DNA of 57,428 nucleotides from Dyella sp. C11 (GTDB lineage: Bacteria; Pseudomonadota; Gammaproteobacteria; Xanthomonadales; Rhodanobacteraceae): NCBI RefSeq assembly GCF_003121485.1, contig NZ_QAVX01000022.1, positions 1-57,428 on the forward strand, given 5' to 3'. The first letter of the stretch is position 1, and every line of letters starts with the position of its first letter. The notes beneath the pieces are model-generated. The model had not been told where the DNA came from and did no database searches. It was given only the letters and a program-made list of their open reading frames with translations. The translations under genes were made by a program, and so were the position numbers. Shown in pieces: positions 7,435 through 17,266 of the stretch.

Positions 7435-8874
7435 TCAGGAAGCCGTGCCACCCACCGTCATCGCATCCACCTTGAGCGTCGGCTGGCCCACGCCCACGGG
7501 CACGCTCTGGCCATCCTTGCCGCACACGCCCACGCCTTCGTCCAACGCCAGGTCGTTGCCGATCATGGAGACGCGGTTGAGCACCTCGGGGCCGGCACCG
7601 ATCAGCGTGGCGCCCTTCACCGGACGCGTGATCTTGCCGTCTTCGATCAGGTAGGCCTCACTGGCGGAGAACACGAACTTGCCGTTGGTGATGTCGACCT
7701 GGCCGCCGCCGAAGTTCACGGCGTACAGGCCCTTCTTCACCGAACGGATGATCTCCTGCGGATCGTGCTGGCCGGCGAGCATGTAGGTATTGGTCATGCG
7801 CGGCATGGGCAGCTGCGCGAACGACTCGCGGCGGCCGTTGCCGGTGGGGGCCATGCCCATCAGGCGTGCGTTGAGCTTGTCCTGCATGTAGCCCTTGAGG
7901 ATGCCGTCCTCGATGAGCGTGGTGCACTCGGTGGGCGTGCCTTCGTCGTCCACGCTGAGCGAACCGCGGCGACCGGCCAGCGTGCCGTCGTCCACCACGG
8001 TGACGCCCGGGGCGGCGACGCGCTGGCCGATGCGGCCGGCGAAGGCCGAGCTGCCCTTGCGGTTGAAGTCGCCTTCCAGGCCGTGGCCAATGGCTTCGTG
8101 CAGCAGCACGCCCGGCCAGCCCGGGCCAAGCACCACCGGCATGCTGCCGGCGGGCGCATCCACGGCGTCCAGGTTGACCAGTGCCTGGCGCACGGCTTCA
8201 TCGGCAAAGGCCATGCCGCGGCCGTTGTCGATCAGCTCGCCGTAGCCATAACGGCCACCGCCGCCTGCACTGCCCTGCTCGCGGCGGCCATTCTGCTCGG
8301 CGATGACGGTGACGTTCAGGCGCACCAGCGGGCGAACGTCGGCCGCCAGCGTGCCGTCGGAGGCGGCTACCAGCACGGTATCCATGGTGGCGGCGAGACT
8401 CACGATCACCTGCTTGACGCGCGGGTCGCGCGAGCGGGCATAGGCGTCGACTTCGCGCAGCAATGCGATTTTCTCGGGGTTGGGCAGGCTCTCGACCGGA
8501 TCGATGGCCGGGTAGAGCTGCTTTGCGCCGTTGAGCGCCAGCGGCTTGCCGGCGCCGTTGCCGCCATGTGCGATGGCACGGGCTGCCTTGGAGGCGTCCA
8601 GCAGCTGCGGCATGACGATTTCGTCGGAATAGGCGAAGCCGGTCTTTTCGCCGCTGATGGCGCGCACGCCCACGCCCTGCTCGATGGAGTGGCTGCCGTC
8701 CTTGACGATGCCCTCTTCCAGCACCCAGGACTCGCTGCGCGAATGCTGGAAATAGAGGTCAGCGGCGTCGATGGAGGGGCCCATCAACTGGTTGAAGACG
8801 CGGTCGAGGTCGGAGGCGGCCAGGCCGCCCGGCGACAGCAGGCGGCGTTCTGCCTGCGCGATCAGGGAATCCAT
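7435..8874 (-). CDS. tldD: TldD catalytic subunit of the TldD/TldE metalloprotease
   Basis: TldD carries the zinc site of the TldD/TldE protease. At residues 259-264 is HEAIGH, the HExxxH motif of the family, followed by [14 protein letters not shown]. Other hallmarks are [20 protein letters not shown] near the N-terminus, [57 protein letters not shown] and [18 protein letters not shown] at the end. At 479 residues it matches the usual length (E. coli 481). The metal ligands are intact, and its partner pmbA is at 3198-4550, so both halves are encoded within 6 kb. The gene is divergent from the sterol-desaturase-like gene, with 139 bp between start codons. In E. coli tldD lies downstream of yhdP; here the desaturase-like gene is inserted between them. 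Confidence 0.95.
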   Translation of the reverse strand: MDSLIAQAERRLLSPGGLAASDLDRVFNQLMGPSIDAADLYFQHSRSESWVLEEGIVKDGSHSIEQGVGVRAISGEKTGFAYSDEIVMPQLLDASKAARAIAHGGNGAGKPLALNGAKQLYPAIDPVESLPNPEKIALLREVDAYARSRDPRVKQVIVSLAATMDTVLVAASDGTLAADVRPLVRLNVTVIAEQNGRREQGSAGGGGRYGYGELIDNGRGMAFADEAVRQALVNLDAVDAPAGSMPVVLGPGWPGVLLHEAIGHGLEGDFNRKGSSAFAGRIGQRVAAPGVTVVDDGTLAGRRGSLSVDDEGTPTECTTLIEDGILKGYMQDKLNARLMGMAPTGNGRRESFAQLPMPRMTNTYMLAGQHDPQEIIRSVKKGLYAVNFGGGQVDITNGKFVFSASEAYLIEDGKITRPVKGATLIGAGPEVLNRVSMIGNDLALDEGVGVCGKDGQSVPVGVGQPTLKVDAMTVGGTAS

Positions 8875-9013
8875 GAAGTCGGTGCCGTATGCAAAAAGGG
8901 GACTTTACCAAGTTGGGGGCCGCCGGTCGGGCTTTAAACCCTGGCCGATGGAGCCCCGGCCGGCCAGCCGGTAGGATGCCGCCACCATTTATGACGCACA
9001 TGTGAAGGACCGT

Positions 9014-10219
9014 ATGAGCGACACGCCCCACCGGCCGATGGCCAGGAAAGTGATCGACCGCGCCATCAAGGCGCCCATCGAGGAAACTCGCGAGCTGCTG
9101 CACAAGGACGGTGAACTGAAGCCGGGACTCGGCATGGTCAGCAGCGTCATCGCGCTGTCGCTGGGCTTCCTGAGCCTGCTGGCGGTGCTGGCCTTCCACT
9201 TTCCCGAATACCTGACCACGCCGGACCTGCGCCACAAGTATTCGGTGGATGTGCTCCGCCAGCTGCTGCTGGCCGCCCTGCTGATCGCGGGCGGCATGTC
9301 GCTGGCGAACATCATCCTGGGACGCGCGCGACGGCTGAGCATGGTCGCGTTCGCGCTGGTGATCGCAGCGACGGTGCTGGGCGGCTCACGCGTCCCCGTG
9401 GGCAATTTCCCGGATCACACGCCGTATATCGGCCTGGACTGGTTCATCCTCGACCTGCTCGGCTCGACGCTGATCTTCGTGGTGATCGAAAAGCTGTTCC
9501 CGCTGTACAAGGGTCAGACGCTGTTCCGCAAGGAATGGCAGACCGACCTCAAGCATTTCGCGGTGAATCACTTCATCGTCGGCCTGGCGCTGCTGGTGGT
9601 GAACTTCCTGCTGCACCACCTGTTCGGCTGGCTGGTGCGCAGCGATTTTCAGCAGTTCGTACAGCACATCGCGTTCGTGCCGCAGCTGCTGCTTTGCATC
9701 CTCGTGGCGGATATGGCGCAGTACTGGACGCATCGCGCGTATCACGAAGTACCGTTCCTGTGGCGTTTCCACGCCGTGCATCACTCGGTGAAAACCATGG
9801 ACTGGCTGGCCGGCTCGCGCCAGCACATGCTGGAGCTGATCGTCACCCGCGTGGCGGTACTGGCGCCGCTCTACATCCTCGGTTTCAGCGAGGGCGTGAT
9901 GAATGCGTACATCATCGTGGTCGGCTTCCAGGCCGTGTTCAACCACGCCAATGTGCATCTGCCGTGGGGTCCGCTGAAGTACGTGATGGTGACGCCGGAT
10001 TTCCATCACTGGCACCACGCCTCCGACGATGAGGCCATCGACAAGAACTACGCCGCGCACTACGCGTTTCTCGACTACCTGTTCGGCACCGCGGTGAAGT
10101 CGACGAAGAAGTTTCCCGAGCACTACGGTGTCGTGGGCGATTACATGCCGGACGGCTTCGTGCGCCAGCAACTCTTCCCGTTCCGTGGCAGCACCAGGCC
10201 GCGCGACCCGCAGACCTGA
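9014..10219 (+). CDS. sterol desaturase / fatty acid hydroxylase superfamily membrane protein
   Basis: This is a di-iron membrane oxygenase of the ERG3/sterol desaturase superfamily. The three histidine clusters are present: HRAYH from residue 240, HAVHH from 253 and HHWHH from 331, with an additional HANVH between the last two. Hydrophobic segments precede and surround them, including three N-terminal helices ahead of the catalytic domain, making the protein (401 aa) longer than minimal members. The substrate cannot be told from sequence; lipid or hopanoid/carotenoid-type hydroxylation is a family-level guess. ATG 9014 follows AAGGA closely; GTG 9002 is an alternative. It sits alone between divergent tldD and convergent yhdP. 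Confidence 0.85.
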   Translation: MSDTPHRPMARKVIDRAIKAPIEETRELLHKDGELKPGLGMVSSVIALSLGFLSLLAVLAFHFPEYLTTPDLRHKYSVDVLRQLLLAALLIAGGMSLANIILGRARRLSMVAFALVIAATVLGGSRVPVGNFPDHTPYIGLDWFILDLLGSTLIFVVIEKLFPLYKGQTLFRKEWQTDLKHFAVNHFIVGLALLVVNFLLHHLFGWLVRSDFQQFVQHIAFVPQLLLCILVADMAQYWTHRAYHEVPFLWRFHAVHHSVKTMDWLAGSRQHMLELIVTRVAVLAPLYILGFSEGVMNAYIIVVGFQAVFNHANVHLPWGPLKYVMVTPDFHHWHHASDDEAIDKNYAAHYAFLDYLFGTAVKSTKKFPEHYGVVGDYMPDGFVRQQLFPFRGSTRPRDPQT

Positions 10220-10235
10220 CCCAACGCTCATTGAC

Positions 10236-10262
10236 GAAGGGAGCGCGCACGGCGCCCCCTTC
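10236..10262. terminator. convergent-gene hairpin
   Basis: GAAGGGAGCGC pairs with GCGCCCCCTTC with a single mismatch and a short loop, filling most of the 45-bp gap between the desaturase-like gene and yhdP stops. It lacks a long T-run, so a bidirectional terminator role is probable rather than certain. Confidence 0.5.
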
Positions 10263-10264
10263 AC

Positions 10265-13200
10265 TTAGCGCGCCGTGCTGCTCGCCGGCGCCGGTGCTGA
10301 TCCGGTGGCCGGCTCCACCGTGGGCTGTACCGGCATGTCCTTCTTCTCGGTCAGCGTAATCGTCGGCTTGTCCCAGCTGCCGGTAACCTTGTAGCGCGCG
10401 CTGGCGGCGCGGTTGATGCCGTGGCCCAGCAAGCCCTGCGCGACGAAACCCGCTGCGATGCCAATGGGGCCGCCCACGAACGCGCCCACCACCGGCAGGC
10501 TGTTGCCGGCATGAGGAATGGCGAGCACCTGCAAGTCGTAATCCTTCGCGCGTACGCCGGTGCGGCCCTGGATGGAAATCTCCGCCGCCGGGCTGCGAAT
10601 CTGCAGGTTGTCGGTATTCGCGTTGCCATCGCCCAGCTTGAAATCACCGACGATGGCATCGAAGGCCAGGCCCTTGCCAAAGACGTCGCCGAAGTCGAAC
10701 GACAGGCGACGCGGCAATTCGAGTACGGATACCAGGCCGAACAACCGCGCCACACCGGGCGTCACTTCCGGCATGCGGCCGTCGGTAATGTTGATGCTCA
10801 GCTTGCCATCCATGTTGCCCAGCTCCATGGCCGACGGCGCGCCCGGCCACGTGGCATCGAGCTGCGAACGCACCTTGCCGCCGGCGAGCAGGCCTTCGTA
10901 GCCGAACGCACCCAGCATGTCGCCCAGGTTGTCGGCAGCGAAGTCGATGCGCATGTGCGAGTGGCTGTCGTTGGGCGTGCCGTTCCAGTCGCCCGTACCG
11001 TTGATCTGCACACCACGCGAGGTCGTGCGCAGCTGATCGATGTGCATTCCGCGATCGGTCGGCCAGGTTTCCAGTCGCGCATCGCCCAGCTTGGAATCGC
11101 CGAAGCGCAAATCGCTCACCCACAGATGGAACGGCGGCAAGGCGGAAGGCGTGATGCCCGTGACCGCAGGGTTCGGCGGTGGCGTGGCGACGGCTGCCGC
11201 AGGTTGTGCCGCCGCCCCCTGCGCCGTCGCGACGTCAGCAGCGCCACCAGCGGCCTTCTTCGGCGCCACCACATCCTTCGGCCAATACAGGCGCTGCAGG
11301 CGCGCCGTGACACCACGACGCGTCAGGTCGGCGAGCGGGATGTTGAAACGCCCGGCGAGGCCTGCGCTATCGACATCCACCACCAACCCGTCAGGCTGCG
11401 ACGTGGCAAGCAGATGCATGTCGGCAAAGGGATGGCCAAACACCATCGCCTGGCCGGCGTTCACGTCGATGCTTTCCAGCCCCGGTCCATTGCCGCTGCT
11501 GCCCGCTGCGGCGTACTGCGTCCAACCGGTGACGTCGAGCGTGGCGGGGCGTCCGCGGATGCGGAAGCCTTTCTCCGGCACCGTGTCCGGCGCCTTGGTG
11601 CCGAAGGCAAACGTGGCTGCCAGCGGCTGGTTGTCGGTCTGTGGAATGCGCAGGCGGGCACGCACAATCTGCCCCACGCTGAGTTGCACGTCGCTGCCCT
11701 GCATCGGCAGGTTCATGTCCACGTGCAGGGGCAAGCTGCCATCGGCAGACTTCTTCAGCGGCGCAGGGAAGTCGAGCGTCATGCCATTGAGCACGGAATC
11801 CACGCTCAACTGCTGCGTGGTGACCGCGGAGCCCGGTGCATTGGCAATGGTGAAACCTACGGTGAAATCGCTGCGTCCGTCAGCCACCTGGTTGAGCCAG
11901 TCCAGTTGCTTGTAGCCCTGCGTGAGCTCGGCCATGCTGAAACGGCCGGCCAGCTTGGCTGCCAGCACGGTGTTGGGCTGCCCCGTAGCACCGGCAATGG
12001 CGAGATCGAGTTTGGACGGCTGACCGCGGAAGCTGGTGTCCAGCGGCCCCGCATGGAATCCCGTCTTGTCGAACGTGGCCGGGCCGGTGAGCTTGTCGAG
12101 CTTGAGATTCCATTCCGGCGCATCGAAATCCATGCCCTTCAACTGCGCGCGACCATCGAGAATCAGGTTGCTCGCATCGGCCACCGGCAAGGACAGGTGG
12201 AAATCGAAGGCGCCCGTACCGCCCAGCTTCAACTTCGAGAGGATATCCGTGTGGTGCATGCCGATCGGGCTGCGCTGCACGAAATCGAGCATGCTGGCGC
12301 CGGTGCCATTGCCGTACACGTTGAGGTCGAGCACGGTGTGGCCGAGTTCGGGAATCAGCGCTACGGCGCGATCCACCTTGTTGCCCAGCGATTCGCCCTG
12401 GCTGGCCTCGACGAACATGCCACCATTGATGAAGTTGGCCACCGCCGTAACGTTCTGCGCGTGCGGCCAGTCGCGACCGTAATTGAGTTCCAGCCCGCTG
12501 ATTTCGGCGCGCGCTTCAACGCGGCCTTCGTTGTGATGGAACGGCCAGTCTTTCAGGTCGCCGCGAACCAGCACGTCACCATGATCGATCTTGCCGGCCA
12601 CCAGCGCATCGTCCAGCCACTGCACGGCGGCCGGCGACATGGAGTCGATGGGCCAGAACAGTTTGGCCGCCTGGACGTCCGCATGCGAAAGCACTGCGTA
12701 GAGGTCCATGAAAGGCCGTCCGCCCGCATCGGGCAACGCCACCTCGCCGCGCGCCTGGCCACCAAAGCCTGCGCCTTCGAAATCGAAGGCATCGGTGCCG
12801 ATGTGCCAGGCGTCCTCGTCATGCCAGAACGTCACGTCGCCCGCGAGTCGCGACATGTTGAACGGCTCGCGGAAGGTGTGTGGGAACCGCAGCACCGTCG
12901 ATTGCACCGGCAACGACACCGACATCGCCTGTGCATCGCCGCGCAACTCGCCTTGCAACCCATCGATGCCGGGAAGCTTGCCGACCGGATTGATCGCCAC
13001 GTTGCCGAAGGCCGCGTCGAGTGCATACAGGCCGTCGGCATGATTCCAGGCGAGCCACGCGCGCGTGATCTGACCACGCGGCTTGCCGGTTCCCACCCAT
13101 TGCGCCAGACCGGATGACAACTGCGGCTTGAGCGCCAGCCACGGCACCAGCGGCCCCAGCTGCAGATCTCGCGCGGACACATCCACGCTGGCCTGATCGG

Positions 13201-14170
13201 TGCCCATGGCCTTCAGCCGTACCACGGCCGCGCCACCATCGTCGGCAGCCCAGCGAAGTTGGTAGCTGTCCTTGCCGATGGCCAGCTCGGCCATGCCATC
13301 GAGGGCTTCCGCCGTCGCGGTCGCGCCATCGGGGTTACCGATCTTCAAATCGCGAAGATGAAAGCGCGTGAGGCTGCGCACGACTTTCTTGTCACGCCAG
13401 TCAAGCCAGCTTTCGAACGAACCGGTGCCGCTGTCAGCCGTATAGCCGGCCATATCCACGCCGGTCGACATGGCGTGGATATCAAGGTTGTTGCCACTGA
13501 TCCACAGCTTGCCGTCGGTACCGTCGTCGCTGAAGTTGCCCGCGCCGCGCAGATCCCCGGTTGTACCCTCGCGGCGCAACAACGCACCCACGCGGATGCG
13601 CCGGCCCTGCCGGCTCAGGCGCAGCTGGTCGGCCAGCACCGTGAAGTGTCGATTGATGCGGTTGTCGGTGATGTCCAGCCGCGTGTCGGTCAGCAGCAAA
13701 CCGACGGACAACTGCGTGAAGCCCGGCTTCTGCTGTTCTTCACCACCCGCCAGGCCAATGCCGTTCACGTGCCACGTACCGTCGGCATCGCGGGTAATGT
13801 CGAACTGCAGGCCGCGCGCCTGCAGGTTCACCACATGCCGCGAAGGGATCAGCCAGCCGCCGGGATCGAGCTTGAGTTCGGCCTCGGGAAGCTGCATGGG
13901 CGTGCCGCCATCGGATGCACCAATGCTCACGCCGCGCATGACGAACAGCGGACCCGACGGCTGCCAGCGTCCTTCCATCGACTGGAACGTGCCCGGGCGC
14001 TGCAGCTTGGCCGTCAGCTGTGCCTGCACCCAATCCGGATGGCGCGCCAGCAGCGGCAGCACCAGCTGGGCAAGCCCCATCAGCACGGCCAGCGAAATCA
14101 CGCCCACGCCGCCGACCCAGGCCAGGGCCCGGGCGCAGAAATGGGTACGTTTCAGCCAGGGCGCGCTCAC
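10265..14170 (-). CDS. yhdP: YhdP family AsmA-like envelope protein
   Basis: YhdP is a giant AsmA-like bridge protein implicated in moving phospholipid from the inner to the outer membrane. The 1301-residue product starts with one membrane anchor (VGVISLAVLMGLAQLVLPLL, residues ~22-42). A long periplasmic beta-rich region follows (DUF3971), with repeated patterns such as LDPGGWLIPSRHVVNLQARG. It ends with the AsmA-like C-terminal block INITDGRMPEVTPGVARLFG, SFDFGDVFGKGLAFD and the IGIAAGFVAQGLLGHGINRA helix. A Pro/Ala-rich linker lies near residue 1000. The start is a GTG at 14170. It follows rng by 35 bp, the conserved maf-rng-yhdP order of gammaproteobacteria, so it is probably cotranscribed with rng. 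Confidence 0.92.
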   Translation of the reverse strand: MSAPWLKRTHFCARALAWVGGVGVISLAVLMGLAQLVLPLLARHPDWVQAQLTAKLQRPGTFQSMEGRWQPSGPLFVMRGVSIGASDGGTPMQLPEAELKLDPGGWLIPSRHVVNLQARGLQFDITRDADGTWHVNGIGLAGGEEQQKPGFTQLSVGLLLTDTRLDITDNRINRHFTVLADQLRLSRQGRRIRVGALLRREGTTGDLRGAGNFSDDGTDGKLWISGNNLDIHAMSTGVDMAGYTADSGTGSFESWLDWRDKKVVRSLTRFHLRDLKIGNPDGATATAEALDGMAELAIGKDSYQLRWAADDGGAAVVRLKAMGTDQASVDVSARDLQLGPLVPWLALKPQLSSGLAQWVGTGKPRGQITRAWLAWNHADGLYALDAAFGNVAINPVGKLPGIDGLQGELRGDAQAMSVSLPVQSTVLRFPHTFREPFNMSRLAGDVTFWHDEDAWHIGTDAFDFEGAGFGGQARGEVALPDAGGRPFMDLYAVLSHADVQAAKLFWPIDSMSPAAVQWLDDALVAGKIDHGDVLVRGDLKDWPFHHNEGRVEARAEISGLELNYGRDWPHAQNVTAVANFINGGMFVEASQGESLGNKVDRAVALIPELGHTVLDLNVYGNGTGASMLDFVQRSPIGMHHTDILSKLKLGGTGAFDFHLSLPVADASNLILDGRAQLKGMDFDAPEWNLKLDKLTGPATFDKTGFHAGPLDTSFRGQPSKLDLAIAGATGQPNTVLAAKLAGRFSMAELTQGYKQLDWLNQVADGRSDFTVGFTIANAPGSAVTTQQLSVDSVLNGMTLDFPAPLKKSADGSLPLHVDMNLPMQGSDVQLSVGQIVRARLRIPQTDNQPLAATFAFGTKAPDTVPEKGFRIRGRPATLDVTGWTQYAAAGSSGNGPGLESIDVNAGQAMVFGHPFADMHLLATSQPDGLVVDVDSAGLAGRFNIPLADLTRRGVTARLQRLYWPKDVVAPKKAAGGAADVATAQGAAAQPAAAVATPPPNPAVTGITPSALPPFHLWVSDLRFGDSKLGDARLETWPTDRGMHIDQLRTTSRGVQINGTGDWNGTPNDSHSHMRIDFAADNLGDMLGAFGYEGLLAGGKVRSQLDATWPGAPSAMELGNMDGKLSINITDGRMPEVTPGVARLFGLVSVLELPRRLSFDFGDVFGKGLAFDAIVGDFKLGDGNANTDNLQIRSPAAEISIQGRTGVRAKDYDLQVLAIPHAGNSLPVVGAFVGGPIGIAAGFVAQGLLGHGINRAASARYKVTGSWDKPTITLTEKKDMPVQPTVEPATGSAPAPASSTAR

Positions 14171-14205
14171 GACTGACTCACGACGCGAGGCCCGGGCGCC
14201 GCGCC

Positions 14206-15696
14206 TTACAGCAGAACCACATCGAACTGTTCCTGCGAATAATGCTCTTCGGCCTGAAAGCGTATGCTTTTGGAGATGAACTCTTCCAGTTCGGCCACCG
14301 CGGCGGACTCTTCTTCCAGGATGCGGCCGACCACTTTGGGGCTGGCCATGACCAGTAGTTTTTCGGTGTTGAACTGGCGCACCGCGCGGGTGATCTCGCG
14401 GAAGATTTCGTAGGTCACCGTTTCGGCGGTCTTCAAGGTGCCGCGCCCGCTACATGCGGGACACGGCTCGCAGAGCTGGCGTTCCAGGCTTTCGGTGGTG
14501 CGCTTGCGCGTCATTTCCACCAGGCCCAGGGCGGACATGGGGTACACCGTGGTCTTGGCGTGGTCGCGCAGCAGGCCCTTTTCGAGCATGCGCAGCACCT
14601 GGCGCCGGTGTTCCTCGTCCGTCATGTCGATGAAGTCGATGATGATGATGCCGCCCAGGTTGCGCAGCCGCAGCTGGCGTGCCGCCGCCTGCGCGGCCTC
14701 GAGATTCGTCCGGTAAACGGTTTCCTCGAGATTTCGCGTACCGACGTAACCACCGGTGTTGACGTCGATGGTGGTCATCGCCTCGGTCTGGTCGACGATG
14801 AGGTAGCCACCGGACTTGAGCGGCACTTCCTTCTTCAGGGCGCGCTGGATTTCGTCCTCCACGCCGTACAGGTCGAAGATGGGACGCTCGCCAGCGTAGT
14901 GCTCGATGCGATCATCCAGGTGCGGCATGAACTTGTGCACGAACTTCACGACCTTCTCGAAGGTTTCGCGTGAGTCCACGCGCACCTTCTCGATGTCGTC
15001 GTTGAGCATGTCGCGCAGGCTGCGCAGTGGCAGCGAAAGTTCCTCGTAAACGCGCTCGCCGACCTTGGACTTGGCGATGTTCTCCTGCACCACGCGCCAC
15101 ACCTTGCCGAGGTAGGTGACGTCGAAGGCCAGCGATTCGGCCGTCTGTCCTTCGGCGTTGGTACGCACGATGTAACCCAGCGGGTTCTCGCCGATCAGCG
15201 AGTTGAGCACTTCTTTCAGGCGCTGGCGTTCGGGTTCTTCTTCGATGCGGGCGGAAATGCCCAGCGTGCGCGCATGCGGCAGCAGCACCAGGTAGCGTGA
15301 AGGAATCGACAAATGCGTGGACAGCCGCGCGCCCTTGGTGCCGATGGGGTCCTTGACCACCTGCACCACGATCTCCTGGCCTTCGTGCACCAGCTCGCTG
15401 ATGGAGGGCGTATGACCGTTGCCGCCATTGCTTGCCGGTTCGCCACCCTCGGCGCCGGGCGGAAGCGACGGCCGCACGATGTCCGAGGCGTGCAGGAAAG
15501 CGGCACGCTCCAGCCCGATATCCACGAACACGGCCTGCATGCCGGGCATGACCCGCTGCACGCGACCCTTGTAGACGTTGCCGACATAGCCGCGCCGGGA
15601 CGCCCGCTCTACGTGCACCTCCTGCAACATGCCGTTCTCGACCACGCCGACGCGTGTCTCGCGTGGGGTCACGTTGATCAGGATTTCTTCGCTCAC
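14206..15696 (-). CDS. rng: ribonuclease G
   Basis: RNase G is a single-strand-specific endoribonuclease that matures the 5' end of 16S rRNA and helps mRNA decay. The 496-residue protein has the N-terminal S1 domain (GYVGNVYKGRVQRVMPGMQA from about residue 36). The catalytic part carries the metal-binding aspartates in IDVNTGGYVG and IIIIDFIDMTDEEHRR, and CEPCPACSGRGT is the zinc-link. It lacks the long scaffold tail of RNase E, which fixes it as RNase G. The start is a GTG at 15696 with GGGAG upstream. The gene probably has its own promoter (15721-15750), and maf is not directly upstream as it is in E. coli. Confidence 0.94.
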   Translation of the reverse strand: MSEEILINVTPRETRVGVVENGMLQEVHVERASRRGYVGNVYKGRVQRVMPGMQAVFVDIGLERAAFLHASDIVRPSLPPGAEGGEPASNGGNGHTPSISELVHEGQEIVVQVVKDPIGTKGARLSTHLSIPSRYLVLLPHARTLGISARIEEEPERQRLKEVLNSLIGENPLGYIVRTNAEGQTAESLAFDVTYLGKVWRVVQENIAKSKVGERVYEELSLPLRSLRDMLNDDIEKVRVDSRETFEKVVKFVHKFMPHLDDRIEHYAGERPIFDLYGVEDEIQRALKKEVPLKSGGYLIVDQTEAMTTIDVNTGGYVGTRNLEETVYRTNLEAAQAAARQLRLRNLGGIIIIDFIDMTDEEHRRQVLRMLEKGLLRDHAKTTVYPMSALGLVEMTRKRTTESLERQLCEPCPACSGRGTLKTAETVTYEIFREITRAVRQFNTEKLLVMASPKVVGRILEEESAAVAELEEFISKSIRFQAEEHYSQEQFDVVLL

Positions 15697-15720
15697 CGGG
15701 TGCTCCCTTGCTCAGCAAGC

Positions 15721-15750
15721 TTTATAGCGGGAGGACGCTCACACTGTCGA
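15721..15750 (-). promoter_or_regulatory. predicted sigma-70 promoter of rng
   Basis: Read on the minus strand, TCGACA and TATAAA are separated by 18 bases. The predicted start lies about 18 bases before the rng GTG, and a small stem-loop CTTGC-TGA-GCAAG overlaps it, so the leader is very short. Confidence 0.55.
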
Positions 15751-15848
15751 TGCGTGTCGGCGTACTCCGTACCCACGGTTGGCAACGTCGCCAACTGGCG
15801 CTCAGATCACGGGATTTCGTGTACCGGCGAGTGTTCCATTCGTTTCGC

Positions 15849-16376
15849 ATGAAGCCGCCCGTTATGCTGCAGCGGATGCGTGCCCCGATTCTCCCCGACC
15901 TGCTCCAGCCCGGACTGGACCTGGTGTTCTGCGGCACCGCCGCCGGGCGCCGCTCGGCGCGGGAGAAGGCGTACTACGCCCATCCCGGCAACCTCTTCTG
16001 GCGCACGCTGCACGCGGTGCAGCTGACCCCGCGGCTGTTCGCGCCTGCCGAGTTTCCGCTGCTGCCTGCACTGGGCATCGGCCTGACCGACCTGGCCAAG
16101 CATCACATGGGCAACGATGACGAGCTGCCCCGTGACGCCTTCGATGTCGTGGCGCTGCGGGAACGCATCGCGCATTTCGCACCTCGCCTGCTGGCCTTCA
16201 CCAGCAAGGCTGCCGCGCGAGCGGCCCTGGGGCGCGCGACCGACTATGGACTGCAGGAAGCATGCTTCGGATCAACGCAGTTGTTCGTGCTGCCCTCGCC
16301 TTCCGGCCAGGCTCGCGGGCATTGGGATCTCGCGCCGTGGCAGGCACTGGCGGCATTGGCCAGGCAACCGCGCTAG
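15849..16376 (+). CDS. mug: Mug/TDG-type mismatch-specific DNA glycosylase
   Basis: The 175-residue protein belongs to uracil-DNA glycosylase family 2 (MUG/TDG), which removes uracil or damaged pyrimidines from mispairs. It shows DLLQPGLDLVFCGTAAGRRS, AHPGNLFWRTLH, GLTDLAKHH, LLAFTSKAAARAALG and VLPSPSGQ. The motif that is GINPG in E. coli Mug reads GTAAG here (residues 29-33), so the usual Asn is absent. This matches what I recall of the Deinococcus-type Mug subgroup, which relies on an Asp further along. The start is uncertain among ATGs at 15849, 15864 and 15876; none has a good ribosome binding site. The stop overlaps the LysR gene's stop in the palindrome CTAG. Confidence 0.8.
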   Translation: MKPPVMLQRMRAPILPDLLQPGLDLVFCGTAAGRRSAREKAYYAHPGNLFWRTLHAVQLTPRLFAPAEFPLLPALGIGLTDLAKHHMGNDDELPRDAFDVVALRERIAHFAPRLLAFTSKAAARAALGRATDYGLQEACFGSTQLFVLPSPSGQARGHWDLAPWQALAALARQPR

Positions 16377-17266
16377 CCGCGCGCGTAACTTTCCAACGCG
16401 GTCGCCAGGTGATCGAACAACCGGCGAACGCGCAGGCTGGAGCGCAGGTCTTCGTGCATGACGACCCAGGTGTCCATGGGAAACGACAGCTCCGTCGCCA
16501 TCAGTCGAACCAGCTGTGCATCGCGGCGCATCAGGCTCACCTGCGCAAAGCCGATGCCGAAGCCGGCGCGGATGGCCGCCAGCGCGGCCAGATCGCTGTC
16601 CGTGCGCAACGCGAAGTGTTCCCGCGTATAGGGCACGCCCGGCGGGCGCATGCGGCGAATGTACGGTGTCTCGGTGTCGAAACCGACCAAGGCATGGCCA
16701 CTCAAGTCGTCCGGGTGCTGCGGATGGCCATGGGTATCCAGGTAGCGCTGGTGCGCGAACAGGCCCAGCTCCACGCGCCCCACGTGTCGCGCCACCAAGG
16801 CGTCCTGGGTGGGCTGGACCATGCGCACGGCGAGGTCCGCATCGCGCCGTAGAAGGTCGGCCGTGCCGTTGGAGAGCACCAGCTCGATCACGATGTCCGG
16901 ATGCCGTTCGCGGAACGCCGCCAGCATGGCCGGCAGCACCTCGGCCCCCATCACCTCGCTGGCCGTGACGCGCACCGTGCCGCTTACCTCGCCCTTGCCC
17001 GCGGAGGCCGTTCGGCGCAAGGCGGCGGAAGCCGATGCCATGGCCTGCGCGTGGGGCACCAGTTCCCGTGCCAGATCGGTGGGCACCAACCCTTGCGGCG
17101 AGCGGGCGAACAGGGGCGCCCCGAGGGCGGACTCCAATTCGCGCATATGCCGCCCCAGGCTGGGCTGCGTCATGCCCAATGTCCGGGCGGCACCGGACAG
17201 GCTGCCCTCCCGCATCACGGCGAGGAACGAACGGTAGAGCTCCCAGGCGGGTTCGAGGTCGGCCAT
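16373..17266 (-). CDS. LysR-family transcriptional regulator
   Basis: A 297-residue LysR-type activator/repressor. The N-terminal winged helix-turn-helix is ELYRSFLAVMREGSLSGAAR with TLGMTQPSLGRHMRELESAL as recognition helix region, followed by the LysR substrate-binding fold from about residue 90 (VTASEVMGAEVLPAMLAAF ... ADLAVRMVQP). The effector is unknown. It is divergently transcribed from the NAD-dependent epimerase gene across 92 bp, the usual arrangement of a LysR protein and its target. Its stop codon overlaps that of the convergent mug-like gene by four bases with no terminator between. Confidence 0.92.
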   Translation of the reverse strand: MADLEPAWELYRSFLAVMREGSLSGAARTLGMTQPSLGRHMRELESALGAPLFARSPQGLVPTDLARELVPHAQAMASASAALRRTASAGKGEVSGTVRVTASEVMGAEVLPAMLAAFRERHPDIVIELVLSNGTADLLRRDADLAVRMVQPTQDALVARHVGRVELGLFAHQRYLDTHGHPQHPDDLSGHALVGFDTETPYIRRMRPPGVPYTREHFALRTDSDLAALAAIRAGFGIGFAQVSLMRRDAQLVRLMATELSFPMDTWVVMHEDLRSSLRVRRLFDHLATALESYARG

